Part shown: piece by piece, positions 12,401-24,184 of the stretch
Layout: each line of letters opens with the position of its first letter
How positions within the stretch are numbered: the stretch's first letter is position 1
NCBI RefSeq assembly: GCF_027409185.1
Contig: NC_084463.1
Span: forward strand, 159,999,869-160,063,868
Length of the DNA stretch: 64,000 bases
Source of the DNA: Cynocephalus volans
Lineage: Eukaryota; Chordata; Mammalia; Dermoptera; Cynocephalidae
Reading direction: 5' to 3'
The notes under the pieces: generated by a model
The model's input: only the letters and a program-made list of their open reading frames with translations
Databases searched by the model: none
Told to the model about the DNA's origin: nothing
Position numbers and translations under genes: made by a program

Positions 12401-15400
12401 TGAAAGGGGCCCTTGGGAAAACCCTTTGGCTCTTGTGAGGACTGCTGTGTCAGATTTCTTTGGCCCCAGCATGCTAAGGCTCTGGTCAGCAGCACAGTCA
12501 TCTCACCAGCACCTGTGCAAACAAGTCGGCACAGTGATTTCCAGATAATCCAACATGGCAGATATTTCAAGAAGTATTTCCACTGCCAGAAACATGCGTC
12601 ATGCTATGCTCAGGAAGGTGAAACGACCAAGCTTGGTTTGCTCCTGGCTTCTGAGAGGCAGCACCTAGGGACTAACAGGCCTCTCCTCCTTTGCTGAGCT
12701 TTGCTTTCTGCTGATTCACCTCTGCCCTCACTTGCCATCACAGGCCTCTGCAGACTTGGTCCCCTTCCCTCCACACTCCTCTTGCTTCTCTCCAGTCTCA
12801 CTTTCGTGGCTAAGGGCCAAACTGGTATTTGCAGCCCCAGCCTTTTCCCTGAGTGCATCCCCACCTGTCTGCCCCACGATTGCTCAAACAGCTCTCTGAC
12901 ATCCAAACACCATCACTGAGGCCATGATCATCACCTCCACCCCCCAACCAAGTGTCTGTCTCCCTGTGTTCAGCAAAAGGCCTACTTTCAACCATTTCTT
13001 AAGCTCCTGCTACGTGCTCCACACTGCCAGCTCCAGAGATTCCATTTAACCACATGTCAGCCTCATCGCAACCCTAAGGAGCTTGATGGAGTTACCTATC
13101 TTCTCTGTACAGAAAAGGAAGAAAACCAGCAGCACAAAATCATCTTGGCCCTTGTCCACTGCAATCCAGGGTCATCACAGCCTACAGCCTCACCCCTCAC
13201 TCCTGCTCTTCTGCAATAGCCTCCTCCTGGTTGGTCTCCCAGCCCACCCCCAGCCCGGCATTCTTGGCACAGGTACTGGGTTCACCTTACTGAATACTGC
13301 TGTGATCAACACACACACTCAGAACTTTTCAGTGGCTCTGGTACAATCCTCTCTCCTGTGCTCTCAACCTGTGTACCCACCCACCTTCAGAGCAGCTCTC
13401 CCCAAGCGTCTTATGGGCTTCTCACCCTCAACATGTCCAAGGTGGGCCTCAGAACCCTTCCCACCCCAAATCCTCTCCTCCTACCTGCATTCCCTGATCA
13501 GGTTGAGCACCCAGAGAGCAGCCTTGCTGTCTTTTCTGACTAATCACCAGGTAGGTCCTATTGGTTCCACCTTCTAAAACACAAAAGTAAACTCCTAGAA
13601 GCCCTTTTCCTCCCTCCATCCCCACCAGCACTGCCCCCAGGCCAAGCCTCATCAGTTCCTGTCCTGGGAACATTAATCAGCCTCTAAGATGACCCTCCCT
13701 ACATCCAGTCTATTCACCTGCAATTCATACTCCACAACTGCCAAAGTGGTCCAACCATATCATGATCCTGCTGAAAACTCCAAGGTTTCTGAGTACCTAC
13801 AGGATAAATCAATCTTCTCAGGGAAGTCCACTTGAAATTGACCATGCCTCCCTACAACCTCCTTTCCCACAACAATCCAAGCTCCAGACATACCCAACTT
13901 CTTCCAATTTCCCTAATATGCCATGTTTCTGCACACACGACTCCCTGAGCTTGAAACACTTTTCTCCATCCACAGCTGCCTGAGACTGTTGACTCTTTAA
14001 GACCCAGGTCAAGGGCCGGCCCGTGGCTCACTTCGGAGAGCGTGGTGCTGACAACACCAAGTCAAGGGTTAAGATCCCCTTACCAGTCATCTTTTTAAAA
14101 AAATAAACAAATAAAATAATAATAATAATAATAAAAAGACCCAGGTATTACACGTCCATCTGTGTTCTGGACACAGGAGAGTTCATCATCCTCTTTTGTG
14201 CTAGCTCTAGATATGTACATTCTACTACTATTTCACTTACCAAATCTATAAGTATTATAATTGTGTTTTCACGTTGGCTTTCTGACTGGCCTGTGAAATA
14301 TGCAAGAGCAAGGACAATGTCTAATTCATCTCTCTATATCCAGCTGCTTGCACAGTTCTTGACTCAGAAAAAGGCATTCCTGTGTTTGTTGAGTGAATAA
14401 TAAAATAACACTTCTCATATACTGAGCACTTAAAGTGTGCCTGGCTCTCTACACTCACTGTTTCATTCATCTACCACCATTACCTTGTCAATGATATTAC
14501 AGTTACTGTCTTTTCGAAATGAGGAAACCAAGACTCAGAGAGTGGAAGTAATTAGTCCAAGGTCACACTGCTGGTTAGGGAGAGTCAGAATTTGAACCCA
14601 AATCTATCTGGCTTTAAAACTTCCAGTAGGCTACATTCTTGGCCTAGAAGTCAAGACTTCTAGAGATCACTCTAATTTACCGTTCTGATTTTATCTCCCA
14701 CAAAGCACAACCAATTTGCTTCCTCACCACACCCTGACCTACTCAACTCACATCCCCTAAGGTCCTCATTTAGGCTATCCACCTGGAGGGAAAGCCCTGC
14801 CCTTTCCCTTCCACCACTCTAACTCTCACTCAGTCACCCTTCAAGATCTAGCCAAGTCTCTTGCTATAATTTAAATGTGCCCCAAAACTCATGCTGAAGC
14901 TTCATACCCATTGTAATAGTGTTAAGAGGGTGGGAAATCCAACTATGGTATTTGAAAGGTAGGGCCTTTGAAAGGCGATTGGCTCTGCCCTCATGAATGG
15001 AATAATCCATTCATGGATTAATGGGTTATTATAGGAGTGGCACTAGCAGCTTTATAAGGAGACGAAGTGAGCACATTAGCACCCACTCTTGCCCCCTCGC
15101 CATATGGTGCTCTGTGCTGCCTCAGGACTCTGCAGAGTCCCTACCAAGAAGAAGGCCCTCACCAGATTTACTCCCTCAACCTTGAATTTCTCAACCTCCA
15201 AAACTGTAAGAAATAAATTTCATTTTCTTATAAATTACCCAGTTTCAGGTATTCTAAGTGACAGGAAGTCTTCCTGTCCTTGAAGCCTTCCCTGACCAAC
15301 AGGGTTAATAACCACTGTAGCACATATTGATCACTTAGAATAGTACCTGGCACATTGTAAAGGATTTCCATGTATTAATTCATTTGGTCCTTACAACATT

Positions 15401-18400
15401 ATCAACTCCATTTTACAGAGTAGAACATTGAAGAACAATGTGGGTAAGTTAATTGCTCAAGTTCGTACAGCTAGCAAGTAGCAAAGCCAGGATTCAAACC
15501 CAGGCAGCCCATGCTCTTAATCATTCTGCCATCTTTACTTGGGAGTATCTAACTCATCTTTGGTTTTTAGAACAGCTGCTCTCTGCACCGCTCTTAGAGA
15601 AGTCCATCCCATTCTTCCTGGAGCCCCTTCCACCCACAGAAACTGTCAGGACATACGTGACCTCATATACTCAACTTTCACACACATGGGTCTTCACTGC
15701 CCCACCAGAGGACAGAGATGGTCTGCCTTGCCTGACATGAACTCCAGATTCCAGCGCATTTGTTATCAAAGACAGTGATGAAGACCAGAACATAAGAGGG
15801 AAAAAAGTTCTAAGCGGCCAAAACAGACTTCTAACACCTGGGCATTAAAAACTGTTATGTTCTCATAGGCCAGCCTCTCAAGCTCTAACCAGTGACTCAA
15901 TTAGTCACGACACACAATTCTAACATGTTTGGGAATGCTGATTCCTAAGTTCACGAACACCAACAGAGAGAGTTGTCAGTTGCTACATGACAACTCCTCC
16001 TAAGGGCAGAGATGAAAAAATCAGAAAAAGCTAATATAAGAACTCAAAAATACTACAGTCAGCCATCATTTCAAGCAGGGACAAACCTCAATAAAGGAAC
16101 CACAGTGACCATCCAGTGTAATGCTTAAGGGGAATCGCGACCACCCTGAGTCATCATGAAAAGGTTAAATCACATTCCAGATATTATGCTTAGGGAGACA
16201 GAGAGGTGTATAACATATTTTGGAGAGATTTCCATCTGAAATATTTTAAATGCTGGTGAGTTGTGTGCTTTAATGGGATAATCCCTTACTCTCCAGGGTG
16301 AGTTCCTCCCTGAGGGCTCCAGAACACTGAGATTTTCCTGATCTATCTCCATTGCCCACTCTCTGCACTGAACAACAACCAGGAGAATGCCCTCAGCACA
16401 CACTGGCTTAACAGAGAAGCTGTGGCCCAAGAATTTAGGATGGTTACTGATTTCTGATGAAATACTGTCTCCAAGTAGCGCCAATAAGCCAAACACAAAT
16501 AATCAATGGACTGACCAGCTCTCCGTTTTGGAGGCGGCATGGAGACAGGATGGGACCACCAGGCTCTTGAATCAGCTCAGGGCTCAAATCCTATATCTTA
16601 TATCTCTAAGCCTCACTTTGACCCTCTGTCAAATGGAGACAGTTATTCTCATGTAGTGATCATGATGGTTAAATGAGATAAATCATCCAAGACATCTAGA
16701 AAATGCTCAATGTCTGTGAGTCCCCTCTCCCTCCTCACTGGACCATGTGATCCAGCTCTTTGGGTTCTAACTGCTCCTTTGCTGTGTCTGCAGCTACTCC
16801 TCTTCCTCCTCCTCCTAACTACATGGTCCCCTGAAGTCTTATGCTCAATTAATTCTTTTCATCTCTCCTTGGCCACTTCATCTGATCCCAGAGCTTCAAA
16901 CATTATCTCTCCATGCATGTGGCCCCCAGAGCTCCACCTGCAGCCCTACCTTCAACTCAGAGCTCTAGTCTCACATTTCCAGCTGCCTAGATTTCTCTGC
17001 TTAGGAATGCCAAGGGGCACCACAGCTCAACACATGCATGGGCTATTGTCCCAAACCTGCTCCCCTTCCTGACATCCCCCTTTCCTTCCACCCCTCCACC
17101 ATCTTTCCAACCATGTAAACCTAAAACCTCATCATCTCTGACTCCTCTCCTCCTGCTCCACATCCAAGAAGCAGAGTCCTACAGCTTCCTATCAGTGATG
17201 GCTGTCAGCCACTGCTGCCATGACCACCACCACCCAAGACAACCAAGGTTCAGGGCCTCAATATCTCCTACCTGAACTATCTCCCAACTGATTTCTCCAC
17301 CACATAACTATCATCCCTCCACACTTCACTCCCAGCTTCCTATATGCAGATCTTATCCTACTCATATACCTGCTCAAAATACGTTTGTGCCTCCATTTGT
17401 CAATACACTGTATTCAGTCAGCAACAAATAAATGTGCATTAAGTGATTTAAGCCAAATCTCCAAGACCTGGAATCAACCTGCTCCTCCTGCTTTAGATTC
17501 CACTCTTTTCCCTATACTCCTTGGTGCTCCTCTACAGATGTGATATACATTTCTCCCCTTCCATGTCTTTGTTCTTACCAGTTCCTTCGCTTGGAATGAC
17601 CTCCCCCAAACCAAGCTTACTAATCAATGTCCAAGGCCAGTGGAAAATAGCATGATGCCTTTTGTAAACTACCAATTCCCCAACTTGTAAACTCTCCCCT
17701 TCCATGAAACCCCAATAGTACTTTGTAATAGTAACTGCCATTTACTCACCACTAATTATGTACCAGATACTCATTTAATTCTCACCACAAACTTATGAGA
17801 TAAGCTTGCTTATCGCCATTTTAGACATTAAAAAGATGAGTCTGAAGGATAGGTACTCACCTGATGTCACAGGCCTAGTGAACAGAGAAGAGAGGTTTAA
17901 ACCCAGATCTGAGTCGGGAGCTGTGGTTTAATTACTAGACTACATTGCCTCACTGCATCTCTGAACATATACCACACTTTATTGTGTTGGTTTTTTCGCT
18001 ATTATTTATTAAGCATTTTCTAAGTGCCAGGCAGTGTTCTAAGCACTTTACATGAATTAGTTAATTTAATCCGCACAACAACTCTATAAGGTAGGTACCA
18101 TTATTATCCTCCACAGTATTGTCAACCACAAGAGCAAATATAACATCAAAGTCATCTAAAAGCTTTTCCGAATTCACTATAGCATTGAGTCATTTATTTT
18201 CACAATAAACAGATATAAAAATAATAATGACTTCCAAAGAGCTACTTTGGAAGGGGTACAGTGATTTACTGACTTTTAAAAATGTCCTCAATCTCAGAAA
18301 AAGTTGGGAACCACTCGAACCAGATAATAATGAACTGACTATAACTTCCACATAAGCTTGGGGACTTTGTGTACCATTTTACGGATAAGGAAACTGGGGC

Positions 18401-21400
18401 AGAGAGAGCTTAAGTCACTGCCCAGGCAGTCTAGATGCAGAATCTGCTCTCTTAACGACACATTGGATGGCTTTTTTATCTGCTTCCTCAATTAAACAGT
18501 CAACTCCCAGAGCAGAGAGTACGTCTTATTCATCTCTGATTCCCCTGCAGCCCAACACACGGCCTTTCACAAAAGAGGCCTTAATAACTACCTGTTGAAT
18601 TAAATCAGTAACAAATTTACAAAACACACAGACATGAGACATGTATGTCTACCTCCCAGCAAGCACATGCACTACCACTAGTTTCCTATTTCTCTCTTGA
18701 GCAAGGTATACATACACTTGCCACTCTGTCCATCCAAGGTCTCTCACACACACCTGCACACCCCTTCTTCCATGATCACCTTTCAGCCCTTTTCCACACA
18801 CATGGGTGACAAGAGGAAGCATTGACAGGCAAACCACTGCAAAATCTCAGTCTACTCTATCCCAGCTTTGGCAGATAATCAGCAACAGTACACAGACTCT
18901 CAGCCACTCACACTTAGCTCTGTCTTCAATTATGTGTGGCCTGATCCTAAAGAGAAACAAAGTAAATTTGCTAGCCTGGAGGTTCTCAGTCTTTGGGTAA
19001 ACCCAGACTCCAGGAAGGCAGGGAGGATTCCAAATGATCCACAAATCCATATGCACACCAAACATCTGAAAGCAGATTAGTACCTCTTGTATATAAAGCT
19101 AAAACTATTTTTCTAATGTATATTTTATTAACCACAACAGCAAATATAACATCAATGTCATCTAAAAGCTTTTCTGAATTCATGGTAGCATTGAGTCATT
19201 TATTTTCACAATAAACAGATATAAAAATAATAACTACTTCCAAAGAGGTACTATGGTTTACTGATTTTTAAAAATGTCCTCAATCTCAGAAAAAGTTGGG
19301 ACCTACTCAAACCAGATAATAATGAAGTGACTATGACTTCCACATAAGCTTGGGGACTCTGGCCCTGAGAACTGTCTCAGAGATCAGGAGTCAGGCCTGT
19401 TCTCCTTAAAATCTTCCACCCCCACCCCAATACCCAACAGCAGGAACCCATGCCTTTCCTTCTCAGCTGGATGAGAAAATACTAGGAGAAGTATAATGAG
19501 CATAGCATATTACAGAAGCTGTCTAGGAAACAGGGAACAAATATATGGAGAAGGAATGAGGTTGCTGGGTGGGGAGAGGAAGCAGAGGCATCAGTAGGGT
19601 TGTCATTGTGCCTGCCATCTCCATTTGCAACCAGTGTCTACAACCCCCTGCCTACCCACAATATAGAACTGAAAATATACATATTTTTATATACACATGC
19701 AGCCTTACTCCAAGCCTTTATTCTCTCAAATACTTATTAATATCTCTTCATTCATTTCACAAATCTTTATCAAACACCCACTAAGAGCCTGGTACTAGAT
19801 TAAATTCAGGGAATACAGAAATGAATAAAGACACAACCCTGCCCCTTTATCACAGAGGAAGCACTGCTCTCTCAACAGATACCACACGCATAAGCACACA
19901 CACACACCACTTACACACAGGTAACCCTGTCCCTACCAGCCATCTTACCCCCACCTCCTAACATCTCACTTCCCTTTTTACATGAATCACACACACACAC
20001 ACAAACACACATACACACATACACACAATGGGTCAGATACACATACACAGCCATTTCTCACAGCTCCACACAGCTGAAACAAACATTCATCTGATCCACA
20101 CCCAGGACACCAGTATGATACACACAACCATCCCTCTCACACACAGTTACTCACACACATCCTAGACACACAACTGCACAAACCACATTCAGAAGCACAG
20201 ACCTCGTTTGGCTCACTGGGAACCCCTGGCCAGTGAATCCCTTCAGGGAATGGATACAAGGGCTCTGGTTTACCAGGGTACCTATGGCTGCATTTTTCAC
20301 ACACCCAGGCCCAATTCAGCCACAGTGAGACCATGGACCAGTTACCGTAATTCCTCTGTGACTCAAACTTCCCTTCCATCAAATTACAGGGGTGGTTCAT
20401 CTTATTTTCTTAGGAAGGTTTGGGTGAAGGGATCATAGGAACCGGAGAATCAAGTTAAGATCCTGGAAAGAAAGATTCCTCATAGATTCCAGGTGTCTTA
20501 CTAGGTCTCACACTGAAACACACGCACATGGGTATCCACTTTACACTTGTGTGCTATTCTCTCCACTAGGCTCTGGACTCCTATCTATAAACATTACTAT
20601 TTAAACAGGCCCATTCACTCATAAAATACACACTGCCAGACTCGCGGGCCTCTGCATGCAGGCAAACACACACAAACACACAATTTCACAGTTTAAGGAG
20701 CATCTGAACTCTTGGAGAAAAGGCGAGAAGGTGTCAGATTAACTGAATACACACAGTTCCTGAAGATACATCCCACAACCTTGTAAGAATAATCCCACAA
20801 AAACAATCCAGAAACGTTCCTTATGTATTCATCTACCACAACGACAGAGACACAATCAAGATACTGTCCCAAGCACAGGCTTCCCATACCCAGGGCCACA
20901 CCTGCAGACCCGGCTCCTCTGTGGCTTCCACATGCACACAGCCACAAGGACACCCCTCCCCAAAGCAGTCCCAGGACCACACTAGTTTGTGCACACACAA
21001 GGGCACACGCACACACTCCCCAAAAGACTCTGCCTCTCAGAGGGTAGACACACACACATACACACGCAACTGCTGAGTGCCCCACGACCTCCAGAGGTGC
21101 TGGGGAAGGAAAGCATGTCTGACTGCACACGTCCGCTGTCAACAGGGCTGCCAGGGACAAGGCATGCACATGCCCTGCCCCCAGACTGATAGGAGAGCCT
21201 CTGCTCACTGTCCAGCCAGACCACAGTCCCTCGGTCCCCTCATCCCTACTAAAACCACAGCGCAGCCCGGCTCAACCCGACGACCTTGTCCGCTCACTTC
21301 ACTCTCCCCGCCAGACACTCCGCCTCTGCAGCGGGGGTGCTAGCGGAACCCCTCCCTCCCTTCACGTAGGCCTCCCCTTCATGTCCCCTTTCCATGCTTC

Positions 21401-23078
21401 TGTCCAGATCCCAGAGTCCTACCAACCCCTGCCCAGCCCAGTAGTGTCCCACCCAAACCGCACGGTCTCAGGGGTTCCGACGGTTAAAACGGAAGCCTCC
21501 GCTCCCAGTCTCTCCGCAGTCAGTGTTGCCCCTCACCAAAGCCGTCAGCTCCTAATCAGGAGCCCGAGAAGCCTCAGCCACCCGCTCCCTCATGCTTCCT
21601 TCTAGAAGGGGCCGATTCTGTGGTAAGAAAGAAACACGCGGTTCCCGCCCTCCTGGCGGCTGCAGTTGCAGCCTCGCCATCCCCACTTTACCTCACCCGC
21701 CCTCGCACCGCCGTCGTGCCCGTCTCCCCACGCCCACCACCCTCAACCGAGGCCCTCCTCCGGGACCGGCCTCCGGGCCGGCCGCGCTTCCCGCCCTTCA
21801 CTCACCTGCCCCCACCAGGCCCCACGGCCTGGGCTGGCCCCGCCCCTGACTCCTCACAGGCCCCGCCCTCTGTCTACAGGCCCCGCCCACACAGGCCTAG
21901 ACCCCCACCCTTCACGGCCCCACCGGCCGGGCCGCCACAGTCCCCGCCCACAAGTCTCGCCCGCGGCCTCGCATAGGCCCCGCCCACACAGGCCCCACCC
22001 ATCAGGCCTCACGGGCGCTTCACAGTCCCTCACCCACGGGCCCACAAGGCTTCACGCGCCCCCTCACCAGCCCCCTCAGGACTACACAGGCCACCCACAG
22101 GTCGCCACGGGGCTCACGCTGGCCACGCCCACACCAGCCCCACTCGCCCGCTGTCCCCAGCCACTGGTAACCGCACACGCCCTCTCGCCCAGACAGACAC
22201 GCGTCCTCACACACTCTCACACGCCCTCGAGCCGAGCCCGCGGGCCTCAGGCGCCCCCCGCGGCCCCGACCCCCGGGCCCGCGCCTTCGCAGCTCCCCGG
22301 GGCACCCCCAGTCGCCCGGCGGCGCTCCCCGGAGCTCACCTTCGCTGCAGAACTTGCCGCCGAAGCCCGTGTGGCTGCAGTCGCAGCCCACCTCGCCGGG
22401 GGCCAGCACGGTGCAGAGGCCGCCGTTGGCGCAGGGGTTGCGCGCGGGCGCGCACAGCGGGTCGGCGGCGGCGCCGCGCAGGCCCTGGCTGCCCAGCAGC
22501 GCCGGGGGGCGCTCGCCCAGCTTCAGGTTGGCCAGGAGGCCGCGGAAGGGCGGCTCGTACTTGACGGTGCTGAGCGTGAGCGCCGAGAGGCGCACGTCGG
22601 GCGGGATGCCGCCCACGAACAGGTCGCTGGCCACCTGCATCTCGCGCCGCTTGGAGCGCACCTCGGCGGCGCGGGCCTCGCCGTCCACCGCCAGCGCCGT
22701 GCGGCGCGCGTCGCGGGTCAGCAGCACCATGTGCCAGCGATCGTCGGCCACCGGCGTGTCCAGCTGCAGCGTGGCCGGCTCGGCGCACGACAGCGTGAAG
22801 CGCAGCCGCAGGCGCCCGTCTACCAGCAGCAGCTCCAGGAAGTCGCAGTCGCCGCCGTCGTCCAGGTAGAGCAGCAGCGCGCGCGTGGCGTTGGTGCGCA
22901 GGCTGAAGCTGAGCTCGCCGCTGCTCGCCGCGCCCGCCCAGCGCGCGTAGCGAGCCCACTGCCCGGGGCCGCCGCCGAACTCCAGACCGCCCGCACCCGC
23001 CGCCAGCGCCAGCAGCAGCAGCAGCAGCGGCGGCGGCGGCGGCGATGGTGACGGCCGCCACCGGCTCCCGGGAGCCAT
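3372..23078 (-). CDS. NRXN2: Neurexin-2 alpha, N-terminal coding part (partial gene)
   Basis: Presynaptic single-pass adhesion receptor that binds neuroligins, LRRTMs and other partners. Only the N-terminus is in the window: coding exons at 22340..23078, 10665..10682, 5649..5678 and 3372..3443, read right to left. The first exon encodes a hydrophobic signal peptide (residues 1-31), the first LNS/laminin-G domain (about 32-205) and a cysteine-rich EGF-A repeat (about 208-245). The next three are microexons of splice site 1 and encode SEEEHPMEG, PAHLTLNSE and VGSLLFSEGG... in that order, as I remember from human NRXN2-alpha. All joins are phase 1, so the frame closes with any combination. The exon starting KEEFVATFKG was not found, so the gene continues beyond position 1. 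The beta promoter is also outside. Identity is near certain; the splice pattern is inferred from the sequence. Confidence 0.95.
3444..5648 (-). other. NRXN2: NRXN2 intron between the 72-nt and 30-nt exons
   Basis: C/T-rich intronic DNA without a recognisable exon. A MIR-like fragment with the usual core (CAAGTCACTT...CTC...CATCTG) lies at about 4940-5110. From about 5480 a purine-rich + strand begins and leads into the microexon. Confidence 0.55.
4940..5110 (+). repeat. MIR-like SINE fragment
   Basis: Contains the conserved MIR central pattern, here reading CAAGTCACTTCATCTCTC followed by CTCATCTGCCAAACAGGG. Diverged and truncated; no target duplication is visible. Assigned by eye. Confidence 0.5.
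5480..6140 (+). repeat. Polypurine/polypyrimidine block around the 30-nt microexon
   Basis: The + strand is almost pure A/G over long stretches (5484-5590, 5684-5770, 5890-6080), ending in T-runs near 6095-6130. Transcribed from the minus strand, the NRXN2 pre-mRNA is therefore CU-rich on both sides of the 30-nt exon. It also creates a spurious 323-codon minus-strand frame. Confidence 0.7.
5649..5678 (-). CDS. NRXN2: NRXN2 microexon, splice site 1 (30 nt)
   Basis: Thirty nucleotides encoding (G)PAHLTLNSE, flanked by CAAG on the acceptor side and GTATGG as donor. The upstream intron end is an unusually long pyrimidine tract on the minus strand (polypurine on +, about 5684-5750). The residues match the second part of the SS1 insert of NRXN2-alpha. 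Phase 1 on both sides, so it is an in-frame cassette. Confidence 0.9.
5679..10664 (-). other. NRXN2: NRXN2 intron between the 30-nt and 18-nt microexons
   Basis: No exon seen. It contains three RFX-type motifs (7090-7104, 7111-7124, 7820-7833), a CT-rich run at 8690-8940, degenerate CA-rich DNA at 8460-8600 and 9010-9330, and a purine-rich run at 9760-9965. Confidence 0.6.
9000..9330 (+). repeat. Degenerate CA-rich repeat region
   Basis: Interrupted CA dinucleotides (ACACAGACACAG-type words) over about 330 bp, with a purer CA run near 9295-9325. Simple-sequence DNA; open frames here are artefacts. Confidence 0.7.
10665..10682 (-). CDS. NRXN2: NRXN2 microexon, splice site 1 (18 nt)
   Basis: Eighteen nucleotides, AGGAGCACCCCATGGAAG, preceded by a pyrimidine-rich tract ending CTGTAG and followed by GTGAGTG. 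Joined to the phase-1 end of the first coding exon it gives EEHPME plus a split codon, matching the start of the SS1 insert I know from NRXN2-alpha. It is too short for ORF-based detection. Skipping it keeps frame. Confidence 0.9.
11300..11460 (+). repeat. MIR-like SINE fragment
   Basis: Shows the typical order of a MIR core: a TGTGTGAC-type motif, then CAGTTAACCTTTCTGAGCC, then an AAAATGAGAAAGGTGGATTA block. Old and diverged. Confidence 0.5.
12046..12079 (+). repeat. (CA)n microsatellite
   Basis: A nearly pure CA run with one TA interruption. Confidence 0.9.
13999..14146 (+). mobile_element. tRNA-derived SINE with target-site duplication
   Basis: The body begins GGGCCGGCCCGTGGCTCACT (14013), carries a B-box-like GGGTTAAGATCC and ends in an A-rich TAA repeat tail. 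An 11-bp duplication, AAGACCCAGGT, flanks it at 13999-14009 and 14136-14146. The family resembles the tRNA-Ile-like SINEs elsewhere in the window. The perfect duplication suggests recent insertion. Confidence 0.85.
14862..15260 (+). mobile_element. ERVL-MaLR (MST-like) LTR relic
   Basis: Starts TGCTATAATTTAAATGTG and includes the GTGGGGCCTTT-like block, a CCTCATGAATGGATTAAT-type block, a TTTATAAGGAG TATA region, a CTCACCAGA block and AAATAAATTTC near the poly(A) site, in the order of MaLR LTRs. It is diverged, with no internal coding region; the ends are approximate. It is an ancient retroviral-type LTR with no protein-coding capacity. Confidence 0.6.
16560..16710 (+). repeat. MIR-like SINE fragment
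   Basis: Carries the tail-half MIR pattern: CTCACTTTGACC..., then GTCAAATGGAGA, then ATGGTTAAATGAGATAA. Diverged; assigned by eye. Confidence 0.5.
18113..18366 (+). repeat. Copy A of a local direct duplication
   Basis: About 250 bp running from AACCACAAGAGCAAATATAA to CACATAAGCTTGGGGACT. It is closely matched by copy B 1 kb to the right. Copy A contains about 15 extra bases near 18247-18265. Not a repeat family I recognise. Confidence 0.85.
19119..19358 (+). repeat. Copy B of a local direct duplication
   Basis: Same order and orientation as copy A, with scattered substitutions and one small deletion. It ends at the same CACATAAGCTTGGGGACT word. The similarity stops abruptly on both sides. 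Confidence 0.85.
21830..22120 (-). promoter_or_regulatory. NRXN2: GC-box cluster beside the NRXN2 first coding exon
   Basis: Degenerate repeats of CAGGCCCCGCCCACA on the + strand (GGGCGGGGCC on the minus strand) occur at least five times between 21838 and 21990. Such GC boxes bind Sp/KLF factors. They lie inside the transcribed region, downstream of the start codon, as part of the exon's CpG island. Confidence 0.5.
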
Positions 23079-23325
23079 GCCTCCGGCGGCCCCAGCCCCG
23101 CCCGGCCCCCGGCCCCGCTCAGGCTTCAGAGCCGCGGGCGCATGGGGCGGGGAGGGGGCCGGGCGCCCCCCTCGCAGAGCGGGGCTCCCACGCCGGCTCA
23201 CAGTGCCATGGGCCCGGCCACGGGGCGAGGCGCACAGAGGCCCAGGTGTCGGCTTCCCCTGGGCGGCTGCAGAGGCGGCGCCCCTGCCCCGCCGCGGGCT
23301 CCGACAGAAGATGGGGGAGGGATGC
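22340..23325 (-). CDS. NRXN2: NRXN2 first coding exon (signal peptide, LNS1, EGF-A)
   Basis: The start codon is at 23076-23078 and the coding part is 739 nt (246 codons plus one base). The exon begins at 23325 after a good pyrimidine tract ending in CAG, giving about 247 nt of 5'UTR. It ends at 22340 before GTGAGC. The protein starts MAPGSRWRPS, followed by proline and a leucine run (signal peptide). LEFGGGPGQW marks the mature start of LNS1, and CAPARNPCANGGLC begins the EGF-like repeat. The exon is extremely G+C-rich and forms its own CpG island, which explains the long open frames in other phases. No break was seen. Confidence 0.95.
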
Positions 23326-24184
23326 CTGCGGGGAAACAGAGAGGAAAGGGTTAATGAGGGGCTCGGAGGACCGGGGACTGGTCGGTGTCTGGCTACCCCC
23401 TCATACCAGCAAGTGCCCAACTGTTTCCCTTTAGGACTTGAGGAGCCCCACTGACCTGGAGAGGGTCCCGAGGCAAGAGACGCCACCATAGACGAGTACT
23501 GGTGGCTCAACACTGGGGAAGAGATGGCATTCACTAGGGGCATTATAGGTTTGACATATGGACAGCTGGGGAGGTGATATGTTAGAGTCTAGTAGGAGCC
23601 CAGCGCAGCCGCCCTTGCCCTCACACTCTCAAAGGACCCTGTCGTCAGCACCGAGGCTAGCTCCTGGGGTGAGGTCCAGAAACTCTCCTCCAGCTAGTGA
23701 CCCCAGACCCTTCTCTGAGCCGCCCAAACTTATGAGTGGCCCCCTTCTCCAGGCACGGCTCCTGCTCACACTCTCTTTCTCTCATCAGCTCTCGATGCTG
23801 GATAATGAAGTTGCTAAATAATTCATTGGGATTAATTAAATACCAATTTGTCAATGGTATCTCAGAGTAACCAGGCTGGGAAGGGGGCAAGAGAGAGAAG
23901 CCAGCCAGGACCTAGGTATCCAGGCCCCAAGCCCTCTCCATCCATGCAAGGACACAGACACCCAATTCTGTGTCTCCGATAACCCCCACACCACACTCAC
24001 CCCTTGTTAGGCCCCAACCTCACTGCTCACCAGCCCACGTTCTTCCTGAAGCTAAACTGTCTGTCACCTTCAACCTCCAGCTCCCAGTCCTCGGCCTCAG
24101 GACTGGTCCCTACTTCCTAGGTTCTCTTTACCTCTCAGTTCCTCCCACCCCCCAATCCAGGACTGGGGGAGCCACCAGGAGGTA

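Larger units (their letters stand above)
10683..22339 (-). other. NRXN2: NRXN2 intron between the first coding exon and the 18-nt microexon
   Basis: 11.7 kb of intron. It holds a MIR-like piece (11300-11460), CA repeats (12046-12079 and 19985-20035), one tRNA-type SINE (14013-14135), several MIR/L2-like fragments (14395-14640, 15300-15530, 16560-16710, 17740-18110), a MaLR LTR relic (14862-15260), a local duplication (18113-18366 and 19119-19358) and a GC-box-rich stretch next to the exon (21830-22120). No further exon recognised. Confidence 0.6.

Noticed and set aside
21666-23051. 461-codon + strand open frame
   Set aside because: It is antisense to the NRXN2 first coding exon and its CpG island; G+C-rich DNA lacks stop codons. 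Its composition is low-complexity and no domain is visible.
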